NCBI RefSeq assembly: GCF_004342625.1
Contig: NZ_SMAH01000003.1
Span: 124,001 to 188,000 of the forward strand
Origin: Tepidimonas ignava
GTDB lineage: Bacteria > Pseudomonadota > Gammaproteobacteria > Burkholderiales > Burkholderiaceae_C
Length of the DNA stretch: 64,000 nucleotides
Reading direction: 5' to 3'
The position numbers and the translations under genes were made by a program. This document shows, one piece after another, positions 41,939 through 51,352 of this stretch. The notes under the pieces were generated by a model. The model saw only the letters and a program-made list of their open reading frames with translations. It was not told the DNA's origin and made no database searches. The first letter of the stretch is position 1, and the number at the start of each line of letters is the position of its first letter.

Positions 41939-42291
41939 AGTCGTCGGCCCTGCAAAATTCATTTCGCGGCGCCGACGAGAAGCGCCGGACGTGCAAGAGT
42001 AGCGAGTCGACTCGCGGACGCGGCGAGCGTTGACAGCAGCCAAAGCGAGCGCAAAAAGGCTGGAGCAATGCCCCGCCGGGCGATGGCACGCAGCAGCCAG
42101 CGGATGTTGAAGCCGGCTGCGCACAACACCGCATGCAGCGCGTCGCCCTCAGCCCCCTTGAGCCAGCAGCGCTTCATGCCGTGATCGTGCTTGGCATGCC
42201 CGATGGCCGGCTCGACCGCCTGACGCCGCTTCAGCCAGCGCCGCTGGCTGCGCGTGAGCGAGCGGCTCTTGCCGCGATGGATCAATGTCAC
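41939..42291 (-). repeat. IS5-family end, copy 2 of the 353-bp direct repeat
   Basis: Same orientation and length as 37331-37683, with about four substitutions. Identity stops abruptly at 42291, after GATCAATGTCAC, where the BREX-side sequence begins. Confidence 0.92.
41959..42291 (-). pseudogene. IS5-family transposase C-terminal fragment
   Basis: Encodes only the last about 110 residues (VTLIHRGKSRSLTRSQRRW, QAVEPAIGHAKHDHGMKRCW, to the stop) of the same transposase as at 37351. The upstream part is replaced by unrelated sequence. Non-functional. Confidence 0.88.
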
Positions 42292-42568
42292 TGGCCGAAG
42301 CCCGTGCCGAGTCGGAGCGCCTTCGTCGGCTCGCGTCGGGGGGCGGGGCCTGAATTGTCGTACCACTGAAGTTGGTCTTCCAACCGATGCCACGCTGGGT
42401 GTTCGGCCACCGATCCCTGCATAGTGCCCTGGCTCACCTGCCGACCGCCTTGGCCATCTGTCATCCCCCCTCCCGCCGCTTGGCTGTTCAAAGATGCACA
42501 AGTTTGACGTATCCTTGCCAAGATTACCATCATCACCGGCCGCAGTCCTGTTGCCGGGCGGGGAAGCG
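42292..42568 (+). other. Leader region of the BREX operon
   Basis: 277 nt between the truncated IS and the first BREX-associated gene. It holds no recognised gene and turns locally A/T-richer from about 42480. A TTGACG (42504-42509) could be a -35 box, but no good -10 at 16-18 bp is seen; TACCAT follows at 15 bp. Presumably carries the operon promoter. Confidence 0.35.
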
Positions 42569-42796
42569 ATGAAAGACGACACTGGAGAGATATTCACGCT
42601 CGACGAGGTGGCTGCCTACCTCAAGGTCGGCAAACGCACGGTCTATCGCTTGGCGGCGGGCAGGAAGATCCCCGCATTCAAAGTCGGTGGCACGTGGCGA
42701 TTCCGGCGCCAGGAAATCGACCTGTGGATCAAGAAGCAGACGGCGGAAGCCCAGGGCGACGATGGTCCTGGCGGGGCTCATGGCGGCAATGGGTGA
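42569..42796 (+). CDS. Excisionase-type helix-turn-helix protein, probable BREX regulator
   Basis: 75-residue DNA-binding protein with the MerR/excisionase fold: IFTLDEVAAYLKVGKRTVYR, RKIPAFKVGGTWRFRRQEID and LWIKKQ. Start ATG 42569 has GGGGAAG 4 nt upstream; upstream codons are unconserved. It precedes brxF by 11 nt and so is the first gene of the operon. A transcriptional regulator is most likely; no integrase is nearby to suggest a true excisionase. Confidence 0.85.
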   Translation: MKDDTGEIFTLDEVAAYLKVGKRTVYRLAAGRKIPAFKVGGTWRFRRQEIDLWIKKQTAEAQGDDGPGGAHGGNG

Positions 42797-42807
42797 AGGG
42801 CTGCCGG

Positions 42808-43275
42808 ATGCTCACACGACTGGACCGTCTCGTAGACGAAATCGCGGCCCTGCACAGCAAGCTGATCCTGCTTGTTGGGCGCCCTGGATGCGGCAAGAGC
42901 GCGCTGCTGGCCGAGCTGGCCAATCAGCGCGGTATGAAGGTAATGAATGTCGGAGCGGTGTTGGGAAAGCGTCTCGCGGCGCTGCCGCAGCGGCAACGGG
43001 CGCTCCAGGCCAACGTCGCCCTGCGGGAGCTGGCAGATGAATATGCAAGCGGCGATCTACTCCTGCTCGACAACATCGAGCTGCTGTTTGATCAGTCGCT
43101 CAAGCTCGATCCGCTGGATCTGCTCAAGCGCCACGCTCATGCCCGGCGTGTGGTGGCGGTGTGGCCGGGAGAGTTACGGGATGGCCGCCTGATCTACGCG
43201 GAGATGGGGCATCCGGAATATCAGGACTACGGCCTCGACGGCCTGGTCCCGTTCGAGATTGAAACGGTGGGGTAA
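42808..43275 (+). CDS. brxF: BrxF, BREX-3 P-loop protein
   Basis: 155-residue small ATPase with Walker A GRPGCGKS (24-31) in KLILLVGRPGCGKSALLAEL and a Walker B-like DLLLLDNIELLFD. Size and position directly before brxC match BrxF of type 3 BREX. Biochemical role is not established. ATG 42808 has GAAGGG 8 nt before it; a GTG at 42793 would extend it by five codons. brxC follows after 12 nt. Confidence 0.88.
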   Translation: MLTRLDRLVDEIAALHSKLILLVGRPGCGKSALLAELANQRGMKVMNVGAVLGKRLAALPQRQRALQANVALRELADEYASGDLLLLDNIELLFDQSLKLDPLDLLKRHAHARRVVAVWPGELRDGRLIYAEMGHPEYQDYGLDGLVPFEIETVG

Positions 43276-43287
43276 AGAGGAAAACGC

Positions 43288-46200
43288 ATGCGCTACGGGG
43301 ATCTCATTCAGTTCGAGCCGATCGAGTCGGTCATTCAGCTGCTCGACGCCAACCGGCCCGATGAGGCAAAGAAGCTCGTCGCCACCTACGTCATTTCCGA
43401 CGACATGGCCGAGCGGATCACCAAGCAGATGATCCCGCAGCTCTCGTTCGACGAATCGGTCGACCACAAGGGTGTGCTCGTGGTCGGCAACTACGGCACC
43501 GGTAAGTCGCACTTGATGTCGGTGCTCTCGCTGATTGCCGAGGACGCTGCCTACGTCCCGATGATCCACCACCCCAAAGTCGCGGAGGCTGCCGGTTCGA
43601 TCGCCGGCAAGTTCAAGGTGCACCGTATCGAGATCTCCAGCCAGATGTCCCTGCGCGACATCATCACGCAGGAGCTCGAGATCTTCCTGGAGAACCAGGG
43701 CGTCAGCTACGCATTCCCGCCGGCCGACAAAGTGGTCAACAACAAGGCCGCCTTCGAGGAGATGATGGCTGCCTTCGACGAGGTGCACCCCAACCATGGG
43801 GTCCTCCTCGTCGTTGACGAGTTCCTCGAATACCTGCGCTCCCGCAAGGACCACGATCTGGTGCTGGACCTGTCCTTCCTGCGCGAGATCGGGGAGGTCA
43901 CCAAGCATCTGCGTTTCCGCTTTGTGGCCGGCGTGCAGGAAGCCATCTTCGACAGCAGCCGCTTCCAGCATGTCGCCGACAGCCTGCGTCGCGTGAACGA
44001 ACGCTTCACCCAGGTCCTGCTTGCCCGCCAGGACGTGAGCTTTGTGGTGGCGGAGCGTCTGCTCAAGAAGTCGGCGGACCAGCAGCACAAGATCCGCACC
44101 TACCTCACGCCTTTCGCCAAGTTCTACAGCAACATGAACGAGCGGATGGATGAGTATGTCCGCCTGTTTCCCGTCCATCCGGACTACATCGGCACCTTCG
44201 AGCGGCTGATCTTCACCGAAAAGCGCGGCGCGCTGGTCACTTTGCGCGACCAGATCCAGGCTCTCCTGGATGAGGAGGTGCCGACCGATCGCCCCGGCTT
44301 GATCGGCTACGACAAGTTCTGGGACACGGTCACCTCCAACTCGGTGCTGCGCTCAGACCCGAATATCGGCCCAGTATTGAAGGTGGCCGAGGTGCTTGGC
44401 GAGCGCGTACAAAAGGCCTTTACGCGCCCTGCTTACAAGGCGATGGCCATGCGGGTAATCAAGGGGCTGTCTGTCCACCGGCTGACGACCGGCGGCGACA
44501 TCTACGTGCCGGTGGGCCCAACGGCCGAGGAACTGCGTGACACGCTTTGCCTGTACCAGCCCGGCATCGAGGATATGGGTGGTGAGCCCGCCGACGACCT
44601 GCTGACCGCCGTGCAGACGACCCTGCGTGAGATCGTCAAGACGGTCAACGGCCAGTTCATCTCCAAGGCACCGGACACCGAGCAGTACTACCTCGATCTC
44701 AAAAAGGACGTCGACTACGACGCCCAGATCGAGAAGCGCGCCGAAGCCCTGTCGGACGACGCGCTGGATCGCGCTTACTACAGCGCGCTCATGCAGCTCA
44801 TGGAATGCACCGATGAGCATGCCTATGTCACCGGCTACAAGATCTGGCAGCACCAGGTCGAATGGCAGGAGCGCCGCGTGGAACGCAATGGGTACCTGTT
44901 CCTCGGTGCGCCCAACGATCGGCCGACCGCCCAGCCCGAGCGCGACTTCTACATCTACTTCATTCAACCGTTCGAGCCGCCCCGTTTCCGCGACGACAAC
45001 AAAACGGACGAGGTGTTCTTCCGGCTGAAGGGGCTGGATGACGCCATCAAGCGCCATCTTGCGTTCTACGCCGCTGCGCAGGAGCTCGCTTCCACCGCCA
45101 GCGGCGCGGCGAAGGCCGTCTACCTGGACAAGGCCAAGGATGCCCTGCGCGACATGAGCAAGTGGCTGCAGGACAAGCAGATGACCGCCTTCGAAGTCAC
45201 CTACCAGGGCAAGACCAAGACCCTGCAGGAATGGGCCAAGGGCGTGTCGATGCGCGACAAGCTCCGGTTGGGGCCGGATGAGCGCGCCAACTTCCGCGAC
45301 ATCGTCAACGTAACTGCCGGCCTTGCCCTCGGCACCCACTTCGCGGATCTGGCGCCGGAATATCCGACCTTCTCGGTGCTGGTCACCGAATCCAACCGCA
45401 AGCAGCTCATCACCAATGCTCTCAGGGCGCTGGCGGGCGGCACGCGCACCAAGGACGCCATCGCCATCCTCGATGCGTTGGAGATGCTGGACGGCGATCG
45501 CATCGAGCCCACGCGATCCAAGTACGCGCAGGAAGTGCTGAACCGGTTGAAGGCCAAAGGTCACGGCCAGGTGCTCAACCGCAGCGAGCTCATCAGCGGC
45601 GCCACCGACGTCGAGTACTTCGCGCCCGTGCGTTTCCGCCTGGAACCCGACCTGCTCGTGGCGGTGCTGGCCAGCCTGGTCTACTCGGGCGACATCGTGC
45701 TGGCGATTACCGGCGACAAGATCGACGCCGGCAAGCTGTCGCTCCTGGCCGAACGATCCTTGGACGACCTGATCCAGTTCAAGCACATCGAACCGCCCAA
45801 GGAAATCAATGTCGCCGTCCTGCGCTCGCTGTTCGAGCTGCTGGGATTGCCCAGTGGCTTGGCTCAGATGGCGACTCAGGGCAAGGAGGAGCCTGTCAAG
45901 GAGCTGCTGGATGCGGTCGCCAAGTTGGTCAACCGCGTGCTGACCGTCGGCACCGACCTGCGGAATCGCCTCAGCTTCTGGGGTCAATCCCTGCTGCGCG
46001 AAGAAGAGCTGCGCGACAGACAACAGAGGCTGGAAGCACTCAAGGGCTTCCTGGAAGGGCTGTCGCCCTACAACACTATCGGCAAGCTCAAGAATCTGCG
46101 CATCACCCAGGACGACATCGAGACTCAGAAGAAGAACCTCGATGCGCTTGCCGCAGTGGAGAGACTGCGTGACCTGGTTGCCGAGCTGGGCAATGTTGCC

Positions 46201-47013
46201 GCCTACCTCTCCCAAGCCGAAATGGTGCTGCCCGGCGATCATCCCTGGGTACAGCAGGCACAGGCTGCCCGCAAGGACATTCTCGACAAGCTCGCCGAGG
46301 ACCGCAGTGCGCAGCATGCCGCTGAATACCGCCAGCGTCTGGCCACGTTGAAGAAGGACTACATCACCGCCTACGTGGCGCAACACAGTAAGGCCCGGCT
46401 CGGCGTGGCAGAGGACAAGACCAAGTCCGCTCTGCGCAAGGATCTGCGCATGGTGACCCTGCGCGCCTTGGCTGGCATCTCCCTCATGCCCACCGGCCAG
46501 CTCACCACCTTCGAAGACAGACTGGACAAGCTCAAGAGCTGCGCATCCCTGGTGGAAAGGGAGCTGGAAACAAGCCCGGTATGCCCGCACTGCGGTTTTC
46601 GCCCCGCCAACGAACAGGGCGACCTGTTGCCGGCCGCCAACGTGCTCAAGGCCCTGGACGACGAACTCGATCGTCTCCTGGAAGGGTGGCAGCGAACCCT
46701 GCTGGACAATCTAGATGACCCGATCATTCAAGCGAACTTCGAACTGCTGAGACCTAAGCAGCGGGACCTGATCAAGGGCTTCCTTGCGTCGAAAGCCTTG
46801 CCGGATCCGGTCACGCCCGAGTTCGTCGCAGCGGTTCAGGAAGCGCTGTCCGGCCTCGAAAAGATCGTGGTCACCGGCGACGACATCAAGAGGGCGCTGC
46901 TCAGCGGCGGATCGCCCGCTACGCCCGACGATCTGCGCAAGCGCTTCGAGTCATTCATGAACGAGCGTTGCAAGGGCAAGGACGCCAGCAAGCTGCGTTT
47001 TGTCGTGGAATAA
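43288..47013 (+). CDS. brxC: BrxC/PglY-type AAA+ ATPase of BREX type 3
   Basis: 1241-residue ATPase, large as usual for BrxC. Walker A GNYGTGKS (67-74) follows [12 protein letters not shown]; a Walker B-like [16 protein letters not shown] lies near 170. Long helical stretches fill about 850-1080 and a CxxC pair begins at Cys1099 ([11 protein letters not shown]), a possible zinc site. BrxC is essential for BREX defence and forms a complex with other Brx proteins. The DUF2806 gene follows after 19 nt. Confidence 0.93.
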   Translation: MRYGDLIQFEPIESVIQLLDANRPDEAKKLVATYVISDDMAERITKQMIPQLSFDESVDHKGVLVVGNYGTGKSHLMSVLSLIAEDAAYVPMIHHPKVAEAAGSIAGKFKVHRIEISSQMSLRDIITQELEIFLENQGVSYAFPPADKVVNNKAAFEEMMAAFDEVHPNHGVLLVVDEFLEYLRSRKDHDLVLDLSFLREIGEVTKHLRFRFVAGVQEAIFDSSRFQHVADSLRRVNERFTQVLLARQDVSFVVAERLLKKSADQQHKIRTYLTPFAKFYSNMNERMDEYVRLFPVHPDYIGTFERLIFTEKRGALVTLRDQIQALLDEEVPTDRPGLIGYDKFWDTVTSNSVLRSDPNIGPVLKVAEVLGERVQKAFTRPAYKAMAMRVIKGLSVHRLTTGGDIYVPVGPTAEELRDTLCLYQPGIEDMGGEPADDLLTAVQTTLREIVKTVNGQFISKAPDTEQYYLDLKKDVDYDAQIEKRAEALSDDALDRAYYSALMQLMECTDEHAYVTGYKIWQHQVEWQERRVERNGYLFLGAPNDRPTAQPERDFYIYFIQPFEPPRFRDDNKTDEVFFRLKGLDDAIKRHLAFYAAAQELASTASGAAKAVYLDKAKDALRDMSKWLQDKQMTAFEVTYQGKTKTLQEWAKGVSMRDKLRLGPDERANFRDIVNVTAGLALGTHFADLAPEYPTFSVLVTESNRKQLITNALRALAGGTRTKDAIAILDALEMLDGDRIEPTRSKYAQEVLNRLKAKGHGQVLNRSELISGATDVEYFAPVRFRLEPDLLVAVLASLVYSGDIVLAITGDKIDAGKLSLLAERSLDDLIQFKHIEPPKEINVAVLRSLFELLGLPSGLAQMATQGKEEPVKELLDAVAKLVNRVLTVGTDLRNRLSFWGQSLLREEELRDRQQRLEALKGFLEGLSPYNTIGKLKNLRITQDDIETQKKNLDALAAVERLRDLVAELGNVAAYLSQAEMVLPGDHPWVQQAQAARKDILDKLAEDRSAQHAAEYRQRLATLKKDYITAYVAQHSKARLGVAEDKTKSALRKDLRMVTLRALAGISLMPTGQLTTFEDRLDKLKSCASLVERELETSPVCPHCGFRPANEQGDLLPAANVLKALDDELDRLLEGWQRTLLDNLDDPIIQANFELLRPKQRDLIKGFLASKALPDPVTPEFVAAVQEALSGLEKIVVTGDDIKRALLSGGSPATPDDLRKRFESFMNERCKGKDASKLRFVVE

Positions 47014-47032
47014 GGAAACCCAGGGGAAAAAC

Positions 47033-47926
47033 ATGAGTGAGAGCGGGGCTCTAATTAACCTCGGTGACATTTCAAAGCCAGCAACCGTCCTTATCGAAAA
47101 GGTATCTGATGCGGTCGGCGGTATTGCCAAGCCGTGGCAGATAAAGCGCGTCGCCAAAGCCGAGGCTGAAGCCGACTTGATCCGTGCTCAAACCAGGATT
47201 GAGATATCGGAACTTGAACAGCGCGCGCTCGTCCGCATGGTGCGCGAAGAAGGCCAAAAGCAGGAAAACATCGAAAGTATCACAGCGAAGGCCATTCCAC
47301 ACCTTTCGCCCGAAGCAAAACCCGAGCAAGTCGAAAAAGATTGGCTGACCCATTTTTTTGACCGTTGTCGCCTGGTGTCGGATCAGGAGATGCAATCCCT
47401 TTGGGCAAACATTCTTGCAGGGCAAGCAAACGCGCCGGGCACATTCTCCAAGAGAACGATTGAACTGGTCGCCACACTGGACAAGGCCGACGCGCAGCTA
47501 TTTACCCGGTTTTGCACGTTTGCGTGGATGATAGGAGGCCTTACGGCGCTCGTTTTGGACGAGCAGAATGAAATTTTCAATCGAGTCGGAATCACCTTTT
47601 CGAGCTTGAATCACCTAGACGATATTGGTCTGGTGACATTCAATAATCTGACGGGATTCATACGCCGCGGTCTTGGCAAGTACGCCACGGTTTTTTATTA
47701 CGGGCGTCCGGTCACCATTGAGTTTCCGCAAGACCAGAATGAGCTTGTACTAGGAAAGGTTCTGCTGACACGAGCAGGAATGGAGCTTGCGCCTATTTGC
47801 GGCTCAGCGCCCTCAGACGACTATTTCGCCTATGTTCTCGCTGAATGGCAGAAGCATGGATATATTTTGTCGTCACCGCTCTTGAATAGAGAGCCCAACC
47901 AAAGCATAGGGGGCATCAATGGCTGA
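47033..47926 (+). CDS. DUF2806 protein, BREX-embedded accessory gene
   Basis: 297-residue soluble protein of the DUF2806 family. A helical, charged N-terminal segment (AEAEADLIRAQTRIEISELEQ) is followed by EKDWLTHFFDRCRLVSDQEMQ, LWANILAG and a C-terminal part with GKVLLTRAGMELAPICG. Function unknown. Base composition is visibly A/T-richer than brxC and pglX (line 47641-47700 is 28 of 60 G+C). It overlaps the next gene by 8 nt. Start ATG 47033 has AGGGGAAA upstream. Not part of the canonical BREX-3 core. Confidence 0.85.
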   Translation: MSESGALINLGDISKPATVLIEKVSDAVGGIAKPWQIKRVAKAEAEADLIRAQTRIEISELEQRALVRMVREEGQKQENIESITAKAIPHLSPEAKPEQVEKDWLTHFFDRCRLVSDQEMQSLWANILAGQANAPGTFSKRTIELVATLDKADAQLFTRFCTFAWMIGGLTALVLDEQNEIFNRVGITFSSLNHLDDIGLVTFNNLTGFIRRGLGKYATVFYYGRPVTIEFPQDQNELVLGKVLLTRAGMELAPICGSAPSDDYFAYVLAEWQKHGYILSSPLLNREPNQSIGGING

Positions 47927-48571
47927 TAGTAACTCACTGATGACACCAGCTAATCTCGCCGAATGGCTGGCACTGTCGAACGTTTTACTGACCGCGATAT
48001 TCGCGGGTCTGACGTTCTTCATCCTGCGCGCCAACCGTGCGGCCGTCGCAGCAATGCGCGATCAACTTGCTGACCAGAATCGGCCCTATGTCCACGTGTC
48101 AGTCCAGGTCCGTATGGGGACACAGGTGTTGCAGTTGTTGGTAAAGAATGTCGGCCGATCGCCGGCGCAGGATCTAAGGCTTCATATAGATCGCGACTTC
48201 CACCAGTTTGGAGACAAGTCGGAAGCACGCAATCTGGCCAAGCAGTCGGCGTTCACCAACCCGATTGATTGTCTACCGCCGATGTCAGAGCTACCGATCT
48301 CGGCACCGGCCCCAGCATTTTTGGTAATGAGGCTGATACGGCGAAATGTCCACAGACATTCACCGTGTCGGCAAAGTATAAACACGGCAAGATCGACTAC
48401 AGCGAGAAAACACACATCGACCTGCGGCCGTATATGGGTACCAGCGTTCCTCATCATCCGGTAGTGGAAGAGCTGGAGCGTGTCAGAAAATCCATCGACA
48501 ACCTCAGTGGTGCAGTCAAGCAGTCTGCGAATTCACTGATTCAGGCCGGCCGCGCCGAGAACAAAGAATGA
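47919..48571 (+). pseudogene. One-TM accessory protein, frameshifted
   Basis: The first frame (47919-about 48290) gives a membrane-anchored protein with one N-terminal TM (WLALSNVLLTAIFAGLTFFIL), then RANRAAVAAMRDQLADQNRP and a beta-rich domain (YVHVSVQVRMGTQVLQLLVKN). At about 48290-48297 the sense moves to the next frame, which reads DLGTGPSIFGNEADTA, TFTVSAKYKHG and VVEELERVRKSIDNLSGAVKQ to the stop at 48571. Joined, the two give about 215 residues. A single-base change (or sequencing error) in GAGCTACCGATCTC explains it. Its end overlaps pglX by ATGA. Function unknown; likely paired with the DUF2806 protein. Confidence 0.75.
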
Positions 48572-51333
48572 GCACCCTATTCAAGAGCACAAAAGGCGAT
48601 AACGCCCCCGTCGAATGCCTGGGCCTGTCCTTTCCCAACGACCAGGCGCGCCGTGATCACTTTCTCAAGCTGCTCGCCGAGAAGCTCAAGGACCCGGAAT
48701 TCCGCAAGCAGGACGGCTTCCCGCAGGGGACGGATGAGGCCATCCTCGCCATGTCCAATCCGCCGTACTACACCGCCTGCCCGAACCCGTGGCTCGCGGA
48801 CTTCGTCAAGCACTACGGCAAGCCCTACGACCCGAACGAACCGTATCGGCGCGAGCCGCTGGCCATCGACGTCTCGGTGGGCAAGACCGACCCGATCTAC
48901 AAGGCGCACTCTTATCACACCAAGGTGCCGCACCTGGCCATCGTGCCGTCGATCCTGCACTACACCGAGCCGGGCGACCTCGTGCTCGACGGCTTCGCGG
49001 GATCAGGCATGACGGGCGTTGCCGCCCAGTGGTGTGGATCGGCGCCGGCCAGCTACCGGCACGAGATCGAGATGGCCTGGAAGAAGGAAGGCCGTCCGGC
49101 GCCCAAATGGGGGGCGCGGCGCGTCATCCTCAACGACCTGTCGCCCGCGGCCACCTTCATCGCCGCCAACTACAACCTGCCGTTCGATGTGGACGCCTTC
49201 GCCAGGGCAGGCAAGCAACTGCTCGATGAGCTGGAAGCCGAAATCGGCTGGATGTACGAGACCCTGCACTCGGACGGCAAGACCAAGGGGCGAATTGAAT
49301 ACACCGTTTGGAGCGAAGTCTTCACCTGCCCGGAATGCGCGGGCGAGGTCAACTTCCTTGATGAAGCCCTCGACCAGGACAGCAAGCGGGTTCATGACAC
49401 CTTCCCGTGTCCCCATTGCAGTGCTGAACTCAACAAGGATCGTCTGGAGCGGGTTCTGGAGAACCGACTCGATCCGGCCACCGGCGAGCCGTGGCAAAGG
49501 GTGAAGTTCAAGCCGTCCTTGATCGTCTACACGGTTGGGAAGACACGCTACGAGAAGGCGCCAGATGCCCAAGATCTGGCCGCGATCGCCAAGATCGAAT
49601 CAATGCCGCTACCGGCTGCTGTACCGACCAGTCGCTTCCCCATTGAGGACATGTATCACGGGTCGCGAATTGCACCCAAGGGATTCACCCGCATACACCA
49701 CTTCTTCCTGCCCCGTGCTGCGCAGGCCATGGGCAAGCTGTGGGAGAAGGCAAAGGCGCATCCCGATGCGCGCATCCGCGCCTTCCTGCTGTTCATGGTG
49801 GAGCAGGCGATTTGGGGTCTATCGGTGCTGAACCGCTACAGCCCGACACATTTCTCGCAAGTCAATCGCATGCTGAACGGCGTCTATTACGTCGCCTCGC
49901 AGCACGCGGAGTGCAGCCCTTGGTACAACCTGGGCGGAAAACTGGATCGGCTGGTCAAAGCCTTCCGCAACTTGAAAGTCGGCGCTGGCCAGACGGCGAT
50001 CAGCACCGGCACCGCCGCCCGCTTGCCGCTGCCCGATGACTCGGTGGATTACATCTTCACCGACCCGCCGTTTGGCGAGAACATCTACTACGCCGATCTC
50101 AACTTCCTGGTCGAGTCCTGGCACGGCGTGACCACGGACGCGAAGCCCGAAGCCATCATCGACCGCTTCAAGCACAAGGCGCTGCCGGAATACCAGCACC
50201 TGATGCAGCGCTGTTTCGCGGAATACCACCGCGTACTCAAGCCCGGCCGCTGGATGACGGTGGTGTTCTCCAACAGCAAGGCTTCCGTCTGGAATGCCAT
50301 CCAGGTGGCCTTGCAGCAGGCGGGCTTTGTTGTGGCCGAGGTCACTGCCCTGGACAAGGTGCAGGGCAGCTACCGTCAGGTGACCTCCACCACCGCCGTC
50401 AAGCAGGACCTGGTGATTTCCGCCTACAAGCCCAACGGCGGCTTGGAGCAGCGATTCCGCGAACGGGGCGCGTCGGAAGCCTCGGCCTGGGACTTCGTGC
50501 AGACGCACCTCAAGTATCTCCCGGTGGCCAAGACCAAGCACGGCGAATTGGAGTTCATCGTCGAGCGCGATCCTCGGCGTATCTACGATCGGATGGTGGC
50601 CTGGTTCGTGCGCCACGATGCGCCGGTGCCCCTGTCGTCGGACGAGTTCTTGAGTGGCCTGCGCAGCCGCTTTCCAGAGCGCGACGGCATGATGTTCCTC
50701 CCCGAGCAGGTCGCCGAATACGACAAGAAGCGCGCGCAGGCGGCCCAGGCACCGCAGATAGAGTTGTTCGTCTGCGACGAGCGCAGCGCCATCGATTGGC
50801 TGACGGACTTCCTGAAAAGGCGTCCCTCGACGTACCAGGAGATTCACCCTGAGTTCACCACCCAACTCGGCGCCGGCTGGAAGAAGCATGAGGCCAAGCC
50901 GGAGCTGATGGCGCTCTTGGAGAACAACTTCCTGAAGTACGACGGATCGGGGGCAGTCCCGAGCCAGATCCACGCTTACCTTTCGTCCAACTTCAAAGAG
51001 CTGCGCGGGCTGGAGAAGAGCGACCCACGCCTGATCACCAAGGCCAAGGATCGCTGGTACGTGCCGGATCCGAACAAGGCGCAGGATCTGGAGAAGAAAC
51101 GCGAAAAGGCACTGCTGAAGGAGTTCGAGCAGTACCAGCAACACAGCGGCCGCAAGCTCAAGGAGTTCCGGCTGGAGGTGCTGCGCGCCGGCTTCAAGGA
51201 CGCGTGGAGCAGGAAGGACTACCAGACCATCATCAAGGTCGCCCAGAAGATCCCGGACGAGGCGCTGCAGGAAGACGAGAAGCTGCTGCTCTGGTATGAC
51301 CAGGCGCTGACGCGTACGGAGGCTGGTTCCTGA
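48568..51333 (+). CDS. pglX: PglX-type DNA methyltransferase of BREX type 3
   Basis: 921-residue DNA methylase, PglXI type. AdoMet-binding motif DGFAGSGMTG (about 139-148) and catalytic-type motifs NPPY (64-67) and DPPF (499-502, in FTDPPFGENIYYADL). CxxC pairs (CPECAGE, CPHCSAE at about 254-295) suggest a zinc site. A downstream helical region with DEFLSGLRSRFPERDGM and a terminal PDPNKAQDLEKKREK lies beyond the catalytic part. In BREX PglX modifies one adenine in an asymmetric site to mark self DNA. The start overlaps the preceding gene. Confidence 0.93.
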   Translation: MSTLFKSTKGDNAPVECLGLSFPNDQARRDHFLKLLAEKLKDPEFRKQDGFPQGTDEAILAMSNPPYYTACPNPWLADFVKHYGKPYDPNEPYRREPLAIDVSVGKTDPIYKAHSYHTKVPHLAIVPSILHYTEPGDLVLDGFAGSGMTGVAAQWCGSAPASYRHEIEMAWKKEGRPAPKWGARRVILNDLSPAATFIAANYNLPFDVDAFARAGKQLLDELEAEIGWMYETLHSDGKTKGRIEYTVWSEVFTCPECAGEVNFLDEALDQDSKRVHDTFPCPHCSAELNKDRLERVLENRLDPATGEPWQRVKFKPSLIVYTVGKTRYEKAPDAQDLAAIAKIESMPLPAAVPTSRFPIEDMYHGSRIAPKGFTRIHHFFLPRAAQAMGKLWEKAKAHPDARIRAFLLFMVEQAIWGLSVLNRYSPTHFSQVNRMLNGVYYVASQHAECSPWYNLGGKLDRLVKAFRNLKVGAGQTAISTGTAARLPLPDDSVDYIFTDPPFGENIYYADLNFLVESWHGVTTDAKPEAIIDRFKHKALPEYQHLMQRCFAEYHRVLKPGRWMTVVFSNSKASVWNAIQVALQQAGFVVAEVTALDKVQGSYRQVTSTTAVKQDLVISAYKPNGGLEQRFRERGASEASAWDFVQTHLKYLPVAKTKHGELEFIVERDPRRIYDRMVAWFVRHDAPVPLSSDEFLSGLRSRFPERDGMMFLPEQVAEYDKKRAQAAQAPQIELFVCDERSAIDWLTDFLKRRPSTYQEIHPEFTTQLGAGWKKHEAKPELMALLENNFLKYDGSGAVPSQIHAYLSSNFKELRGLEKSDPRLITKAKDRWYVPDPNKAQDLEKKREKALLKEFEQYQQHSGRKLKEFRLEVLRAGFKDAWSRKDYQTIIKVAQKIPDEALQEDEKLLLWYDQALTRTEAGS

Positions 51334-51352
51334 TGGCGATTGAGGTGCCACG

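Noticed and set aside
42569-42796. Prophage excisionase
   Set aside because: No integrase or phage gene adjoins it on this side; position at the head of the BREX operon favours a regulator.
47033-48571. Toxin-antitoxin pair
   Set aside because: Sizes (about 297 and 215 aa) and the TM anchor are unlike typical pairs, and no toxin fold is recognised.
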